Assembly: GCF_001665535.1 (NCBI RefSeq)
Contig: NZ_LZSQ01000121.1
Location: 1 to 50,970 of the forward strand
Reading direction: 5' to 3'
Origin: Mycobacterium sp. 852002-51961_SCH5331710
GTDB taxonomy: Bacteria > Actinomycetota > Actinomycetes > Mycobacteriales > Mycobacteriaceae
Length of the DNA stretch: 50,970 nt
Shown: positions 15,939 through 23,528 of the stretch, piece by piece
Layout: every line of letters begins with the position of its first letter
How positions within the stretch are numbered: the first letter of the stretch is position 1
Position numbers and translations under genes: made by a program
Notes under the pieces: generated by a model
What the model was told of the DNA's origin: nothing
Databases searched by the model: none
Seen by the model: only the letters and a program-made list of their open reading frames with translations

Positions 15939-16632
15939 CGTCCTCGACGCGAGAGACGTTGTCCGCCTCGGCTGTTCCGACGGCCCGATACAACTTGACC
16001 GATACCGCGGACAGCCACGCCCACACCAGCACGACCGCGGCGGTGAACGCGATGATCGCACCTGCGCCGCCCGATCCGGTGGACAGCGCGACGAAGCTCA
16101 GCGCGAACAGCAGGCCGGTGATGCGCGAACCCCATGCCCAGGACGCCTCGCCGTGGCGCGCGAACAACCCTCCGAGGACGAAGCTCGCCGCCACCAGGCA
16201 TGCGAATCCCACACCGGCCACGGCGAAGTGGACCAGCCCGTGCCACGACACGTCGCCCACACCGGGCGGTGTGCCGGGCGGGAATCCGTCGGACGGGTCG
16301 GCACGGAAGATCCCCGCTCCGATGAGCGCGAGCCCGTAGACGGCCAGTAGCGCCGAGGCCCACCTCGACCGGCGACCGGAGCCCAGAGCGCGCCGGATCC
16401 CGACCGAGGCGGCGACGGTCATCGCCCCGGTGACGAGGAAGTTCGCGACCTGGACCCACCCCCAACCGCCGTTGGCCAGCTGGCTCACCGCGTGACGGGT
16501 CGGGTTGTAGCCATCGCGGCCGACCATCTGGGCCGCGGCGACCAGCACGTAGATGGGGCCGGCGATCACCCCATAGCCGAGCAGCGATTTGGTGATCCGT
16601 ACGGGCAATGGCGGGCAATCCGCAGTTGTCAT
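15922..16632 (-). CDS. DUF998 family membrane protein
   Basis: The 236-residue protein starts at ATG 16632 behind a strong AGGAGG. About six to seven transmembrane helices are visible. The N-terminal pattern GYGVIAGPIYVLVAAAQMVGRDGYNPTRHAVSQLANG..GWVQVANFLVTG is characteristic of DUF998. It is divergent from a TetR regulator with an operator between them, so it is probably the regulator's main target. The function of the family is unknown; hydrophobic-compound resistance is a guess from the TetR pairing. Confidence 0.82.
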   Translation of the reverse strand: MTTADCPPLPVRITKSLLGYGVIAGPIYVLVAAAQMVGRDGYNPTRHAVSQLANGGWGWVQVANFLVTGAMTVAASVGIRRALGSGRRSRWASALLAVYGLALIGAGIFRADPSDGFPPGTPPGVGDVSWHGLVHFAVAGVGFACLVAASFVLGGLFARHGEASWAWGSRITGLLFALSFVALSTGSGGAGAIIAFTAAVVLVWAWLSAVSVKLYRAVGTAEADNVSRVEDASRAG

Positions 16633-16655
16633 GGCGGACCTCCTGGAAGAATCAA

Positions 16656-16697
16656 ACTGGACGGTACAGTACCGAGAACTAGACTGTCCAGTACTGA
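16656..16697. promoter_or_regulatory. Probable TetR operator between the DUF998 and TetR genes
   Basis: A 13-bp palindrome CGGTACAGTACCG lies at 16662-16674. An outer repeat pair, ACTGGAC (16656-16662) and GTCCAGT (16686-16692), is also inverted, and GTACTG recurs just downstream. The density of inverted repeats in a 79-bp divergent spacer strongly suggests autoregulation by the adjacent TetR protein. Confidence 0.65.
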
Positions 16698-16710
16698 GAT
16701 AGAGGTGACG

Positions 16711-17337
16711 ATGACGGACGCGGTCCTCGGGCGGTCGGCCCTGAAGCGGTCGAGCATCCTGTCCGCGGGCATGACGCTCTTCCTCGGAAACGGTTATCAG
16801 GGCACAAGCATGGACCAGGTCGCTGCGACCGCTGAAGTGTCGAAGCAGACGGTCTACAAGCACTTCCGGGACAAGCAGGAACTCCTGCAGGCGATCGTCG
16901 ACGAAGCATTGGACAGCACCGTCACACCATTCCTCGGTCGAATCGCCGCGCTCGCCGAGACGGCGGATCTCGGCGCGGACCTGACGGCGCTGGCGGCCGA
17001 CTACCTGCGAGCGGTCCTGCAGGAACGCGTCGTACAGTTACGCCGCCTCGTGATCGGCGAGGCCAATCGGATGCCGGAACTGGCCTGGAAGTACTACGAG
17101 CGGGCGCCCGCGCGCGTCATCGCAGAGTTTGCCCACTGCCTGTCACGGTTGAACGATCGCGGGCTGCTGGTTGTCCCCCAACCCGCGGCCGCCGCAGAGC
17201 ATTTCGCCTTTCTCGTCGTAGGCAGGTGCATCGACCAGGCGCTGTTCTGCGGTGGGCCCGAGGTGCTCGCGGACATCGATGTCGACGGCTACGCCGCCGC
17301 CGCCACCCGCGTCTTCCTCGCCGGCTATCGGCCCTGA
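16711..17337 (+). CDS. TetR/AcrR family transcriptional regulator
   Basis: The 208-residue protein has an N-terminal TetR helix-turn-helix: ILSAGMTLFLGNGYQGTSMDQVA followed by AEVSKQTVYKHFRDKQELLQAI (about residues 14-58). A ligand-binding helical domain of normal length follows. The start is ATG 16711, with GAGGTG four bases upstream. It is divergent from the DUF998 gene and probably represses both genes through the repeats between them. The ligand is unknown. Confidence 0.92.
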   Translation: MTDAVLGRSALKRSSILSAGMTLFLGNGYQGTSMDQVAATAEVSKQTVYKHFRDKQELLQAIVDEALDSTVTPFLGRIAALAETADLGADLTALAADYLRAVLQERVVQLRRLVIGEANRMPELAWKYYERAPARVIAEFAHCLSRLNDRGLLVVPQPAAAAEHFAFLVVGRCIDQALFCGGPEVLADIDVDGYAAAATRVFLAGYRP

Positions 17338-17353
17338 GTGCAGCCGCTGCCGC

Positions 17354-18697
17354 TCAGGAAGCGATCCAATTTCCGTGAAAACCGTACGGAACACGCTGTG
17401 GTAATTGGATTCTCGCGACGGACGGACCCGCGAAGTCCGACGCGTCGAGAATGACGAGATCGCTGCCGTTACGGGCGGCATCGTAGACGTAGGCCAGGTA
17501 CCAACCGCTGGTCTCGTCGGTGGCCCCCGCCGACGGAACGAACACCGCCTCCCCCGGACCGCCCGGTGCGTCGGTGGACCCGAACGCGCGCTCGACTCCG
17601 ACACCGGTGGTCAGGTCGTAGCGGACCAGGGACCGGTCACCGACCGCGACCGCATATCGGGCTGGCAGCGTCGCGAGCCGATCGTCGATGCGCGGGAATT
17701 CGATCGCACGGTCGTCGAGTTGTCGCTCGGTGACCGCACCGGTCGTCAGGTCGATCGTCCATGTCCACAACACCCCGTCGGCCTCGAATCCGTCGGTGCC
17801 GCGCCACAGCTCGGGATACCGGACAGCCTGCAGCACAATCGTATCGCCGTCAGCTGTGCTCGTTTCGTAGGCGTTCGCGACGTGGAAGACGTAGCAGGGA
17901 TCGATGTCGAACCATCTGACCTCACCGAATGGGTCGTCGCGCCGCAGGACGCCCAGCCGGGCACCGTAGTCGTCGTTCCAGCGGTACGGCATCACGTCAT
18001 CACCCGACATCGCGATGTCGAAGTCGAAAACGATCGGCAGGTCCATGAACACCACATGCGAAGCGGTCAAGGCGAAGTCGTGCATCATCGTGAGCGCTGG
18101 AACTTCGAGCGGCCGGTTGATTGTCAACCGGCCGTCGGCGTCGGCACGGTGGTAGGTGACGTGCGGCTCAAAGATGTTGCCGTAGCCGAAGAAATGCAGC
18201 TCACCGGTGCGCGGGCAGATCTTGGGATGGGCAGTCATCGAGTCAGCGAGCTTGCCCCCGAAGTCGTAGGCGCCCACCGTTTCCAACTCGTTGGTGATCT
18301 CGTAGGGCAGGGACGACTCCACCAGCGCCAGTGTCTTACCCGCATGGTTGACGATGTGCGTATTGGCCACGCTGGACCGGAGATTGCGTGTGCCGTCAGC
18401 GTTGTACAGTCCGAAGTCCTCCACGAAGCTGTCCGTGCGGACCCATCGGTTGCGGTACCACTTGGCCCGGCCACCCTCGATACGGACTCCGTGGATCATC
18501 CCGTCACCGGTGAACCAGTGCGCCGCGGCCTGACGCGGGTTGGGCCCGTTGCGCAGGTACCAGCCATCGAGTTCGGCCGGGATGGTGCCGTGCACCGGCA
18601 GGTCGTACTCGGTCAGTTCGTCGGCGACGGGCGCATAGTTGCCGCGCCTGAAGAATTCGTCAGCGCCGAAGAGGGTGGAGTCCGTCGTCTCGGTCAT
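17354..18697 (-). CDS. Carotenoid oxygenase (carotenoid/stilbene cleavage dioxygenase family)
   Basis: The 447-residue protein has the beta-propeller family hallmarks. The four iron-ligand histidines are identifiable at H157 (AHPK), H206 (MMHDF), H272 (FHVANA) and H441 (GFHGNW). YLRNGPNP and HWFTGDGMIHG near the N-terminus are also family signatures. Such enzymes split a carbon-carbon double bond of carotenoids, apocarotenoids or stilbenes with Fe(II) and O2; the substrate here is open. The start is ATG 18697 behind AAGGAGAT. No signal peptide is seen. It is divergent from a PadR gene whose operator-like repeats lie in the spacer. Confidence 0.9.
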   Translation of the reverse strand: MTETTDSTLFGADEFFRRGNYAPVADELTEYDLPVHGTIPAELDGWYLRNGPNPRQAAAHWFTGDGMIHGVRIEGGRAKWYRNRWVRTDSFVEDFGLYNADGTRNLRSSVANTHIVNHAGKTLALVESSLPYEITNELETVGAYDFGGKLADSMTAHPKICPRTGELHFFGYGNIFEPHVTYHRADADGRLTINRPLEVPALTMMHDFALTASHVVFMDLPIVFDFDIAMSGDDVMPYRWNDDYGARLGVLRRDDPFGEVRWFDIDPCYVFHVANAYETSTADGDTIVLQAVRYPELWRGTDGFEADGVLWTWTIDLTTGAVTERQLDDRAIEFPRIDDRLATLPARYAVAVGDRSLVRYDLTTGVGVERAFGSTDAPGGPGEAVFVPSAGATDETSGWYLAYVYDAARNGSDLVILDASDFAGPSVARIQLPQRVPYGFHGNWIAS

Positions 18698-18728
18698 GAG
18701 ATCTCCTTGTGTTGATCGATAGGGAGAC

Positions 18729-18766
18729 AGTGACATGTCTGTAGTGACATGTCAATAGTGGGATGT
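18729..18766. promoter_or_regulatory. Three 14-bp-spaced operator repeats between the carotenoid oxygenase and PadR genes
   Basis: AGTGACATGTC occurs at 18729-18739 and again at 18743-18753, and a diverged copy AGTGGGATGT at 18757-18766, giving a strict 14-bp period. Each of the first two contains the palindrome GACATGTC. Together they form a larger dyad (TGACATGTC...GACATGTCA). ATGT/ACAT dyads are typical PadR targets. The third copy overlaps the PadR -10/start region. Confidence 0.75.
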
Positions 18767-18777
18767 ACGATTACCCG

Positions 18778-19299
18778 GTGAGTTTGCGAATCGCCGCACT
18801 GGGGCTCCTCGCGGAGAAGCCTGCGAGTGGATATGACCTGCTGAAGCTCTTCGAGAAGTCGCTGGCCAACGTCTGGCCCGCCACCCAGAGCCAGCTGTAT
18901 GGCGAGCTCAACAAATTGGCCGACGCCGGGCTGATCGAGGTCTCGGCGATCGGGCCGCGCGGCCGTAAGGAGTATCGGATCACCGACGCCGGCCGCTCCG
19001 AGCTGCGTCGGTGGATCAACAATCCGCAAGACGACCCGCCCTTTCGCAGCGCGAGCCTGCTGCGGGTGTTCCTACTCGGCGAGATCCCGCGCGAACAGGC
19101 CCGTCAACACCTGGCCGAGATGGCCGCATCGGCCGATGCCGAGGTCAAACGGCTCGAGGAACTGCGGGAGTCGATCGATTGGCGTGACGACGGACCGGAC
19201 TTCGGGCTGGCCGCCCTCGACTATGGGCTGCGAATGAACGCGATGAACGCGGAGTGGGCACGTTCGGTGATCGGGTCGATCGACAGGCTGGACCGTTAA
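18778..19299 (+). CDS. PadR family transcriptional regulator
   Basis: The 173-residue protein has an N-terminal winged helix (SLRIAALGLLAEKPASGYDLLKLFE...VWPATQSQLYGELNKLADAGLIEV) and a PadR C-terminal helical domain (VirR-type, with LLRVFLLGEIPREQARQHL). The start GTG 18778 is preferred: TACGAT at 18766-18771 is placed for a leaderless transcript starting at the GTG. ATG 18763 is an alternative lying inside the third operator repeat. It probably represses the divergent carotenoid oxygenase gene and itself. Confidence 0.88.
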   Translation: MSLRIAALGLLAEKPASGYDLLKLFEKSLANVWPATQSQLYGELNKLADAGLIEVSAIGPRGRKEYRITDAGRSELRRWINNPQDDPPFRSASLLRVFLLGEIPREQARQHLAEMAASADAEVKRLEELRESIDWRDDGPDFGLAALDYGLRMNAMNAEWARSVIGSIDRLDR

Positions 19300-19321
19300 A
19301 TCACCGTTGCATCGCGATAGT

Positions 19322-19348
19322 TTCCGATATATCGTCATCGTATCGGAA
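19322..19348. promoter_or_regulatory. Inverted repeat, probable operator of the second PadR gene
   Basis: TTCCGATA (19322-19329) and TATCGGAA (19341-19348) form a perfect 8-11-8 inverted repeat that also includes the palindrome CGATATATCG (19325-19334). It lies 37 bp before the 19385 start. The GATATATC core is a sequence I associate with mycobacterial PadR autoregulation. Confidence 0.65.
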
Positions 19349-19384
19349 GCGCAGACCGTGCTTTCTCTCGATCAAAGGAACGAC

Positions 19385-20110
19385 ATGACCAATCCATTCA
19401 CCCCGCCTCCAGGCGGCTTCGGCTTCACCCCCCTCGACCGTCGTGCGCTGCACGACCACCGCAGGCACGCCCGGCGCGAAATGCGTGAACAACTGCGAGA
19501 CCGTCTCCGGCACGCCGACGCCGGTCCCGGCTTCCCCGGTCCGTTCGGTGGTTTCGGCCCCAGTCGCGGCCGCGGCGGTTTCGAGTTCGGATTCGATCCC
19601 CGCGCGTTCGGGTTCGGCCCCGGCGGCCCCCGAGGTTTCGGTCCGGGCGGACGACGTGGCGGTCGAGGCCGCGGCCGTCGCGGCGACGTTCGCGCGGCGA
19701 TCCTCAAACTGCTCGCCGAACGGCCCATGCACGGCTACGAGATGATCCAGGAGATCGCCGAGCGCAGCCAGAACCTCTGGCGGCCAAGCCCCGGATCGGT
19801 GTACCCGACGCTGCAACTGCTCGTCGATGAAGGCATGATCGCGGCGACCGAAAGCGACGGCAGCAAGAAGCTTTTCGAGCTCACCGACGACGGTCGCACA
19901 GCGGTGGAGAAGATCCAGACCCCACCCTGGGAGGAGATCGCCGACAGCGTCGAACCGGGCCATGCCAATCTGCGCAGCGCGGTCGCTCAGTTGATGGGCG
20001 CGGTCGCGCAGGCGGCCTACACCACCAACGAAGAGCAACAGCAGCGGATCGTCGAGATCGTGAACAACGCCCGCCGCGAGATCTACGGCATCCTCGGCGA
20101 GTCCGAATAG
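19385..20110 (+). CDS. PadR family regulator with Gly/Phe/Arg-rich N-terminal extension
   Basis: The 241-residue protein starts at ATG 19385 behind AAAGGAA. Residues 1-100 form an unusual low-complexity extension: a His/Arg-rich helix (DRRALHDHRRHARREMREQLRDRL) and then repeated GFGPGGPRGFGPGG and RGGRGRGRRGD. Residues about 103-175 are the PadR winged helix (RAAILKLLAERPMHGYEMIQEIAERSQ...PSPGSVYPTLQLLVDEGMI). A helical tail follows. The extension is probably a nucleic-acid-binding or flexible tether. It is preceded by its own palindrome, implying autorepression. The following aldo/keto reductase gene may be in the same transcript. Confidence 0.88.
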   Translation: MTNPFTPPPGGFGFTPLDRRALHDHRRHARREMREQLRDRLRHADAGPGFPGPFGGFGPSRGRGGFEFGFDPRAFGFGPGGPRGFGPGGRRGGRGRGRRGDVRAAILKLLAERPMHGYEMIQEIAERSQNLWRPSPGSVYPTLQLLVDEGMIAATESDGSKKLFELTDDGRTAVEKIQTPPWEEIADSVEPGHANLRSAVAQLMGAVAQAAYTTNEEQQQRIVEIVNNARREIYGILGESE

Positions 20111-20150
20111 GCCCCTAACCGGAATAAGCCCGGCGGGAAGGGTGTACGGA

Positions 20151-21029
20151 TTGAGTATGCAGACCTTCCCGCTGGGCTCTTTCCATGTCGGCCGCGTCGG
20201 ATTCGGCGCAATGCAACTGCCGGGACCGGGGGTTCTCGGACCGCCGCGGGACCGCGACCAAGCACTCGCCGTGCTGCGGCGGGCACTCGAGTTGGGGATC
20301 AACCACATCGACACCGCGCAGTTCTACGGGCCCGATGTGGCCAACGAACTGATTCGCGAGGCGTTGCATCCCTACCCTGCCGACCTCGCCCTGGTGAGCA
20401 AGGTGGGTGCCGTCCGAGACGACGCCGGTGCGTGGCTACCCGCCCAGGAACCCGATCAGCTGCGGGCCAGCATCGAGGAGAACCTGCGCAGCCTGGACAC
20501 CGACCGGTTGGCCGCGGTCAACCTGCGTGTGCACTCCGGGGATCCCAGCGGTATAGCTCCGCTGGACCGCGAGCTGTTCGACCGGCAGCTGACCACGATG
20601 ATCAAGGCGCGCGACGAAGGGCTGATCGGCGGCATCGGGTTGAGCAGCGTCGGCGTCGACCATCTGCGAATCGCGCTGGACCGCACCGACATCGTTTGTG
20701 TGCAGAACGCCTACAACCTCCTGGACCGCAGCTCGCAGGAAGTGCTCGACGCGTCCGCCGAGCGCGGGATCGCGTTCGTGCCGTTCTTCCCACTCGGCTC
20801 GGGCTTCGTCGCCGACAATCCGGTGCTCGGCCATCCGGCGGTCAAGCGGGAGGCCGAAAAGCTCGGGCGGACACCCGCGCAGATCGTGCTCGCTTTGACG
20901 CTGTCGGTGGCGCCGAACGTGTTGCTGATCCCGGGCACGTCGTCGGTGAACCATCTCGAGGAGAACACCGCCGTCGCCGACATCGAACTCGACGAGGACA
21001 CCAAACGCGAGCTCGACGCCGCGGCCTAG
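20151..21029 (+). CDS. Aldo/keto reductase family oxidoreductase
   Basis: The 292-residue TIM-barrel NADPH-dependent reductase has GFGAMQLPGPG near the N-terminus, the catalytic region GINHIDTAQFYGPDVANELIREAL with Asp and Tyr, the Lys strand LVSKVG, and the IGLSSVGVDHL and VQNAYNLLDR signatures. The late segment IPGTSSVNHLEENTA is the NADP phosphate-binding site. The substrate is unknown. The start is uncertain among GTG 20142, TTG 20151 and ATG 20157; GGGAAGGG at 20135-20142 best fits 20151. The 3' end overlaps convergent glpK by 4 bp. Confidence 0.88.
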   Translation: MSMQTFPLGSFHVGRVGFGAMQLPGPGVLGPPRDRDQALAVLRRALELGINHIDTAQFYGPDVANELIREALHPYPADLALVSKVGAVRDDAGAWLPAQEPDQLRASIEENLRSLDTDRLAAVNLRVHSGDPSGIAPLDRELFDRQLTTMIKARDEGLIGGIGLSSVGVDHLRIALDRTDIVCVQNAYNLLDRSSQEVLDASAERGIAFVPFFPLGSGFVADNPVLGHPAVKREAEKLGRTPAQIVLALTLSVAPNVLLIPGTSSVNHLEENTAVADIELDEDTKRELDAAA

Positions 21030-22552
21030 TCGACGTCGACCCAGTCCAGCGTGCGCTGCACCGCCTTCTGCCACCCGGCGTAACCGGATTGGCGCTGCTC
21101 GTCGCTCCATGACGGCGTCCAGCGCTTGCCTTCCTGCCAGTTGGTCCGCAGGTCGTCCGCGTTCTCCCAGAACCCCACCGCCAGCCCCGCCGCGTAGGCC
21201 GCGCCCAGGGCTGTCGTCTCGGCGACGACCGGTTTGACCACGTCGACGCCCAGCACGTCGGCCTGGATCTGCATGCACAGGTCGTTGGCGGTGATGCCGC
21301 CATCGACCTTGAGGACCTCCATGTGCACGCCGGAATCGGCCTCCATCGCGTCGACGACGTCGCGGCTCTGGTAGCAGATCGCCTCGAGCGTCGCGCGGGC
21401 CAGGTGCGCGTTCGTGTTGTACCGCGAGAGCCCGACGATCGCCCCGCGGGCGTCCGAACGCCAGTACGGCGCAAAGAGTCCGGAGAACGCCGGCACGAAG
21501 TAAACGCCGCCGTTGTCATAGACCTGGCGAGCCAGGGCTTCGCTCTGCGACGCACCGCTGATGATGCCGAGCTGATCACGCAACCACTGCACCGCCGAAC
21601 CGGTGACCGCGATCGAACCCTCCAGGGCATAAACGGGTTTCGCGTCACCGAACTGGTAACACACCGTGGTCAACAGCCCGTTCTCGGACCGGACGATCTT
21701 CTCGCCCGTGTTGAGCAGCAGGAAATTGCCTGTGCCGTAGGTGTTCTTGGCCTCGCCGGCCTCGAGGCAGACCTGACCGACCATCGCGGCCTGCTGGTCG
21801 CCGAGCGCACCGGTCAGTGGCACCTGGCCGGAGACGGGGCCGTCGTCGCGGGTGATGCCGTAGGCCTCCGGGCATGACGACGGCTTGATCTCGGGGAGCA
21901 TCTGGCGCGGAATGTCGAAAAACGACAACAACTCGTCGTCCCAGTCGAGCGTCTCGAGGTTCATCAACATGGTGCGGCTGGCATTGGTGACGTCGGTGAC
22001 GTGCACCCCGCCGCGCGTCCCCCCGGTCAGATTCCACAACACCCAGGAGTCGGGGGTCCCGAACAACGCGTCACCGTTCTCCGCGTCGCGGCGCACCCCG
22101 TCGACGTTCTCCAGGATCCACTGCACCTTGCCGCCGGAGAAGTACGTCGCGGGCGGCAGGCCCGCCTTGCGGCGAATGACGTCGCCGCGGCCGTCGCGGT
22201 CCAGCGCCGAGGCGATGCGGTCGGTGCGGGTGTCCTGCCACACGATCGCGTTGTAGTAGGGCCTGCCGGTCCGCTTGTTCCAGACCAGCGCGGTCTCGCG
22301 TTGGTTGGTGATGCCGAGCGCGGCCAGGTCGGTCGCCGAGAGGTTCGTCTTGTTGAGCGCCGACATGATCACCGCCGCCGTGCGCTCCCAGATCTCGACG
22401 GGATTGTGCTCGACCCATCCCGCCTTCGGCAGGATCTGCTCGTGCTCGAGCTGGTGGCGGCCGATCTCGGCACCGCCGTGATCGAAGATCATGCACCGGG
22501 TGCTGGTGGTGCCCTGATCGATCGCGGCGATGAACTCGGCGTTTCGAGCCAA
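21026..22552 (-). CDS. glpK: Glycerol kinase
   Basis: The 508-residue protein matches glycerol kinase along its length. It has FIAAIDQGTTSTRCMIFDHGG at the N-terminus (phosphate-binding loop of the FGGY fold), then TNQRETALVWNKRTGRPYYNAIVWQDTRT, GALGDQQAAMVGQ and the C-terminal VDGGITANDLCMQIQADVLG. It phosphorylates glycerol to glycerol-3-phosphate with ATP in the cytosol. The start is TTG 22552, chosen because GAGGGGAG lies about seven bases upstream and the frame before it has no other suitable start near the conserved N-terminus. No glpF/glpD is adjacent. It corresponds to Rv3696c by position. Confidence 0.95.
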   Translation of the reverse strand: MARNAEFIAAIDQGTTSTRCMIFDHGGAEIGRHQLEHEQILPKAGWVEHNPVEIWERTAAVIMSALNKTNLSATDLAALGITNQRETALVWNKRTGRPYYNAIVWQDTRTDRIASALDRDGRGDVIRRKAGLPPATYFSGGKVQWILENVDGVRRDAENGDALFGTPDSWVLWNLTGGTRGGVHVTDVTNASRTMLMNLETLDWDDELLSFFDIPRQMLPEIKPSSCPEAYGITRDDGPVSGQVPLTGALGDQQAAMVGQVCLEAGEAKNTYGTGNFLLLNTGEKIVRSENGLLTTVCYQFGDAKPVYALEGSIAVTGSAVQWLRDQLGIISGASQSEALARQVYDNGGVYFVPAFSGLFAPYWRSDARGAIVGLSRYNTNAHLARATLEAICYQSRDVVDAMEADSGVHMEVLKVDGGITANDLCMQIQADVLGVDVVKPVVAETTALGAAYAAGLAVGFWENADDLRTNWQEGKRWTPSWSDEQRQSGYAGWQKAVQRTLDWVDVD

Positions 22553-22588
22553 CGTGCACTCCCCTCTCGCTGCGGTCCGTCGTCCATC

Positions 22589-23401
22589 ATGGACTACATG
22601 GCCGAAAAGCCCGCCGAGATTACGGCCGCAAGGCCGCCGACGTCGGAGATCGACAGGATGCCGCGCGGCGGTCCCGACGCGTCCTGCCTGGACCGGCTGC
22701 TGCAGAGCGACCGACAATCCGATGCGTCCACCGACATTGCGCGCAGGCGCGGCGTGATCCGGGCACTCGAGCTGACCGGCGGATGGTTCGGCAGCACCGA
22801 GCGATTCGCCGAGATCGCGCTCGCGGAGGTCGAAGACGTCGCCGACCCGAGGATCCTCGAGCTCGGCGCGGGCAACGGCGAGTTGTCGCGCAAGCTCCTC
22901 GACTGGCATCCGTCGGCTCGGCTGATGGTCACCGATATGGACGCGGCGGCCGTGGCGGCGATGGCCGCGAGCGATCTCGGTGCGCATCCGCGCGCGAAGG
23001 TTCGCGCGATGGACGCCACGGCGATCGACGCCGCCGACGGGTCATTCGACCTCGCGGTGTTCGCGCTGTCGTTTCACCACCTGCCGCCGGCGGCGGCCGT
23101 ACGGGCGTTCGCCGAAGGCACCCGGGTGGCCGACACCCTGTTGATCATCGACTTACCGCGGCCGCCGTCGCCGCTGCATGTCATACGTCTGGCGACCGTG
23201 CTGCCGTTCGCGCGGCTGTTGCCGCTCGTGCGCGACGGCATCGCGACCTCGCTGCGCTGCTACAGTCCGTCGGCGCTGCGGGCTCTGGCCGAACATGCCG
23301 ATCCCGCAATCGAGGTCGAGCTGCGTGGCGGGCCGCTGAGCCCTCAGGTCGTGGTGGCGCGACGCGCCGACGCGGCGCCGCGATCCAACGACCAACGCTG
23401 A
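22589..23401 (+). CDS. Class I SAM-dependent methyltransferase (Rv3699-like)
   Basis: The 270-residue protein has an N-terminal region of about 75 residues and then a class I fold: motif I ILELGAGNGELSRKLL (about 88-103), the acidic strand-2 end VTDMDAAAV, and post-I motifs FDLAVFALSFHHLPP (about 153-167). The substrate is unknown. The start is ATG 22589, with ATG 22598 equally possible; there is no convincing Shine-Dalgarno sequence. It is divergent from glpK. A small antisense reading overlaps its 3' end. Confidence 0.85.
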   Translation: MDYMAEKPAEITAARPPTSEIDRMPRGGPDASCLDRLLQSDRQSDASTDIARRRGVIRALELTGGWFGSTERFAEIALAEVEDVADPRILELGAGNGELSRKLLDWHPSARLMVTDMDAAAVAAMAASDLGAHPRAKVRAMDATAIDAADGSFDLAVFALSFHHLPPAAAVRAFAEGTRVADTLLIIDLPRPPSPLHVIRLATVLPFARLLPLVRDGIATSLRCYSPSALRALAEHADPAIEVELRGGPLSPQVVVARRADAAPRSNDQR

Positions 23402-23472
23402 TAGCCGAACTCGATGAGGGCATCGAGCACGTCGTACAGACCCGGATGCCGTACCAACAGATACCCAATCAT
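23344..23472 (-). CDS. Possible small protein, 42 aa, overlapping the methyltransferase 3' end
   Basis: A short minus-strand reading MIGYLLVRHPGLYDVLDALIEF...RATTT fills the gap between the methyltransferase and the acyltransferase genes and overlaps the former by 58 bp. Third-position G/C is moderately high and the composition is protein-like. There is no clear Shine-Dalgarno sequence and the start is uncertain (GTG 23478 or an upstream TTG are alternatives). It may be the remnant of a longer gene. Confidence 0.28.
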   Translation of the reverse strand: MIGYLLVRHPGLYDVLDALIEFGYQRWSLDRGAASARRATTT

Positions 23473-23528
23473 CCTCACGCGGAGGTTGATACCCCACTTT
23501 TCGCCCGTCAAACGTGTGACGTCGCAGG

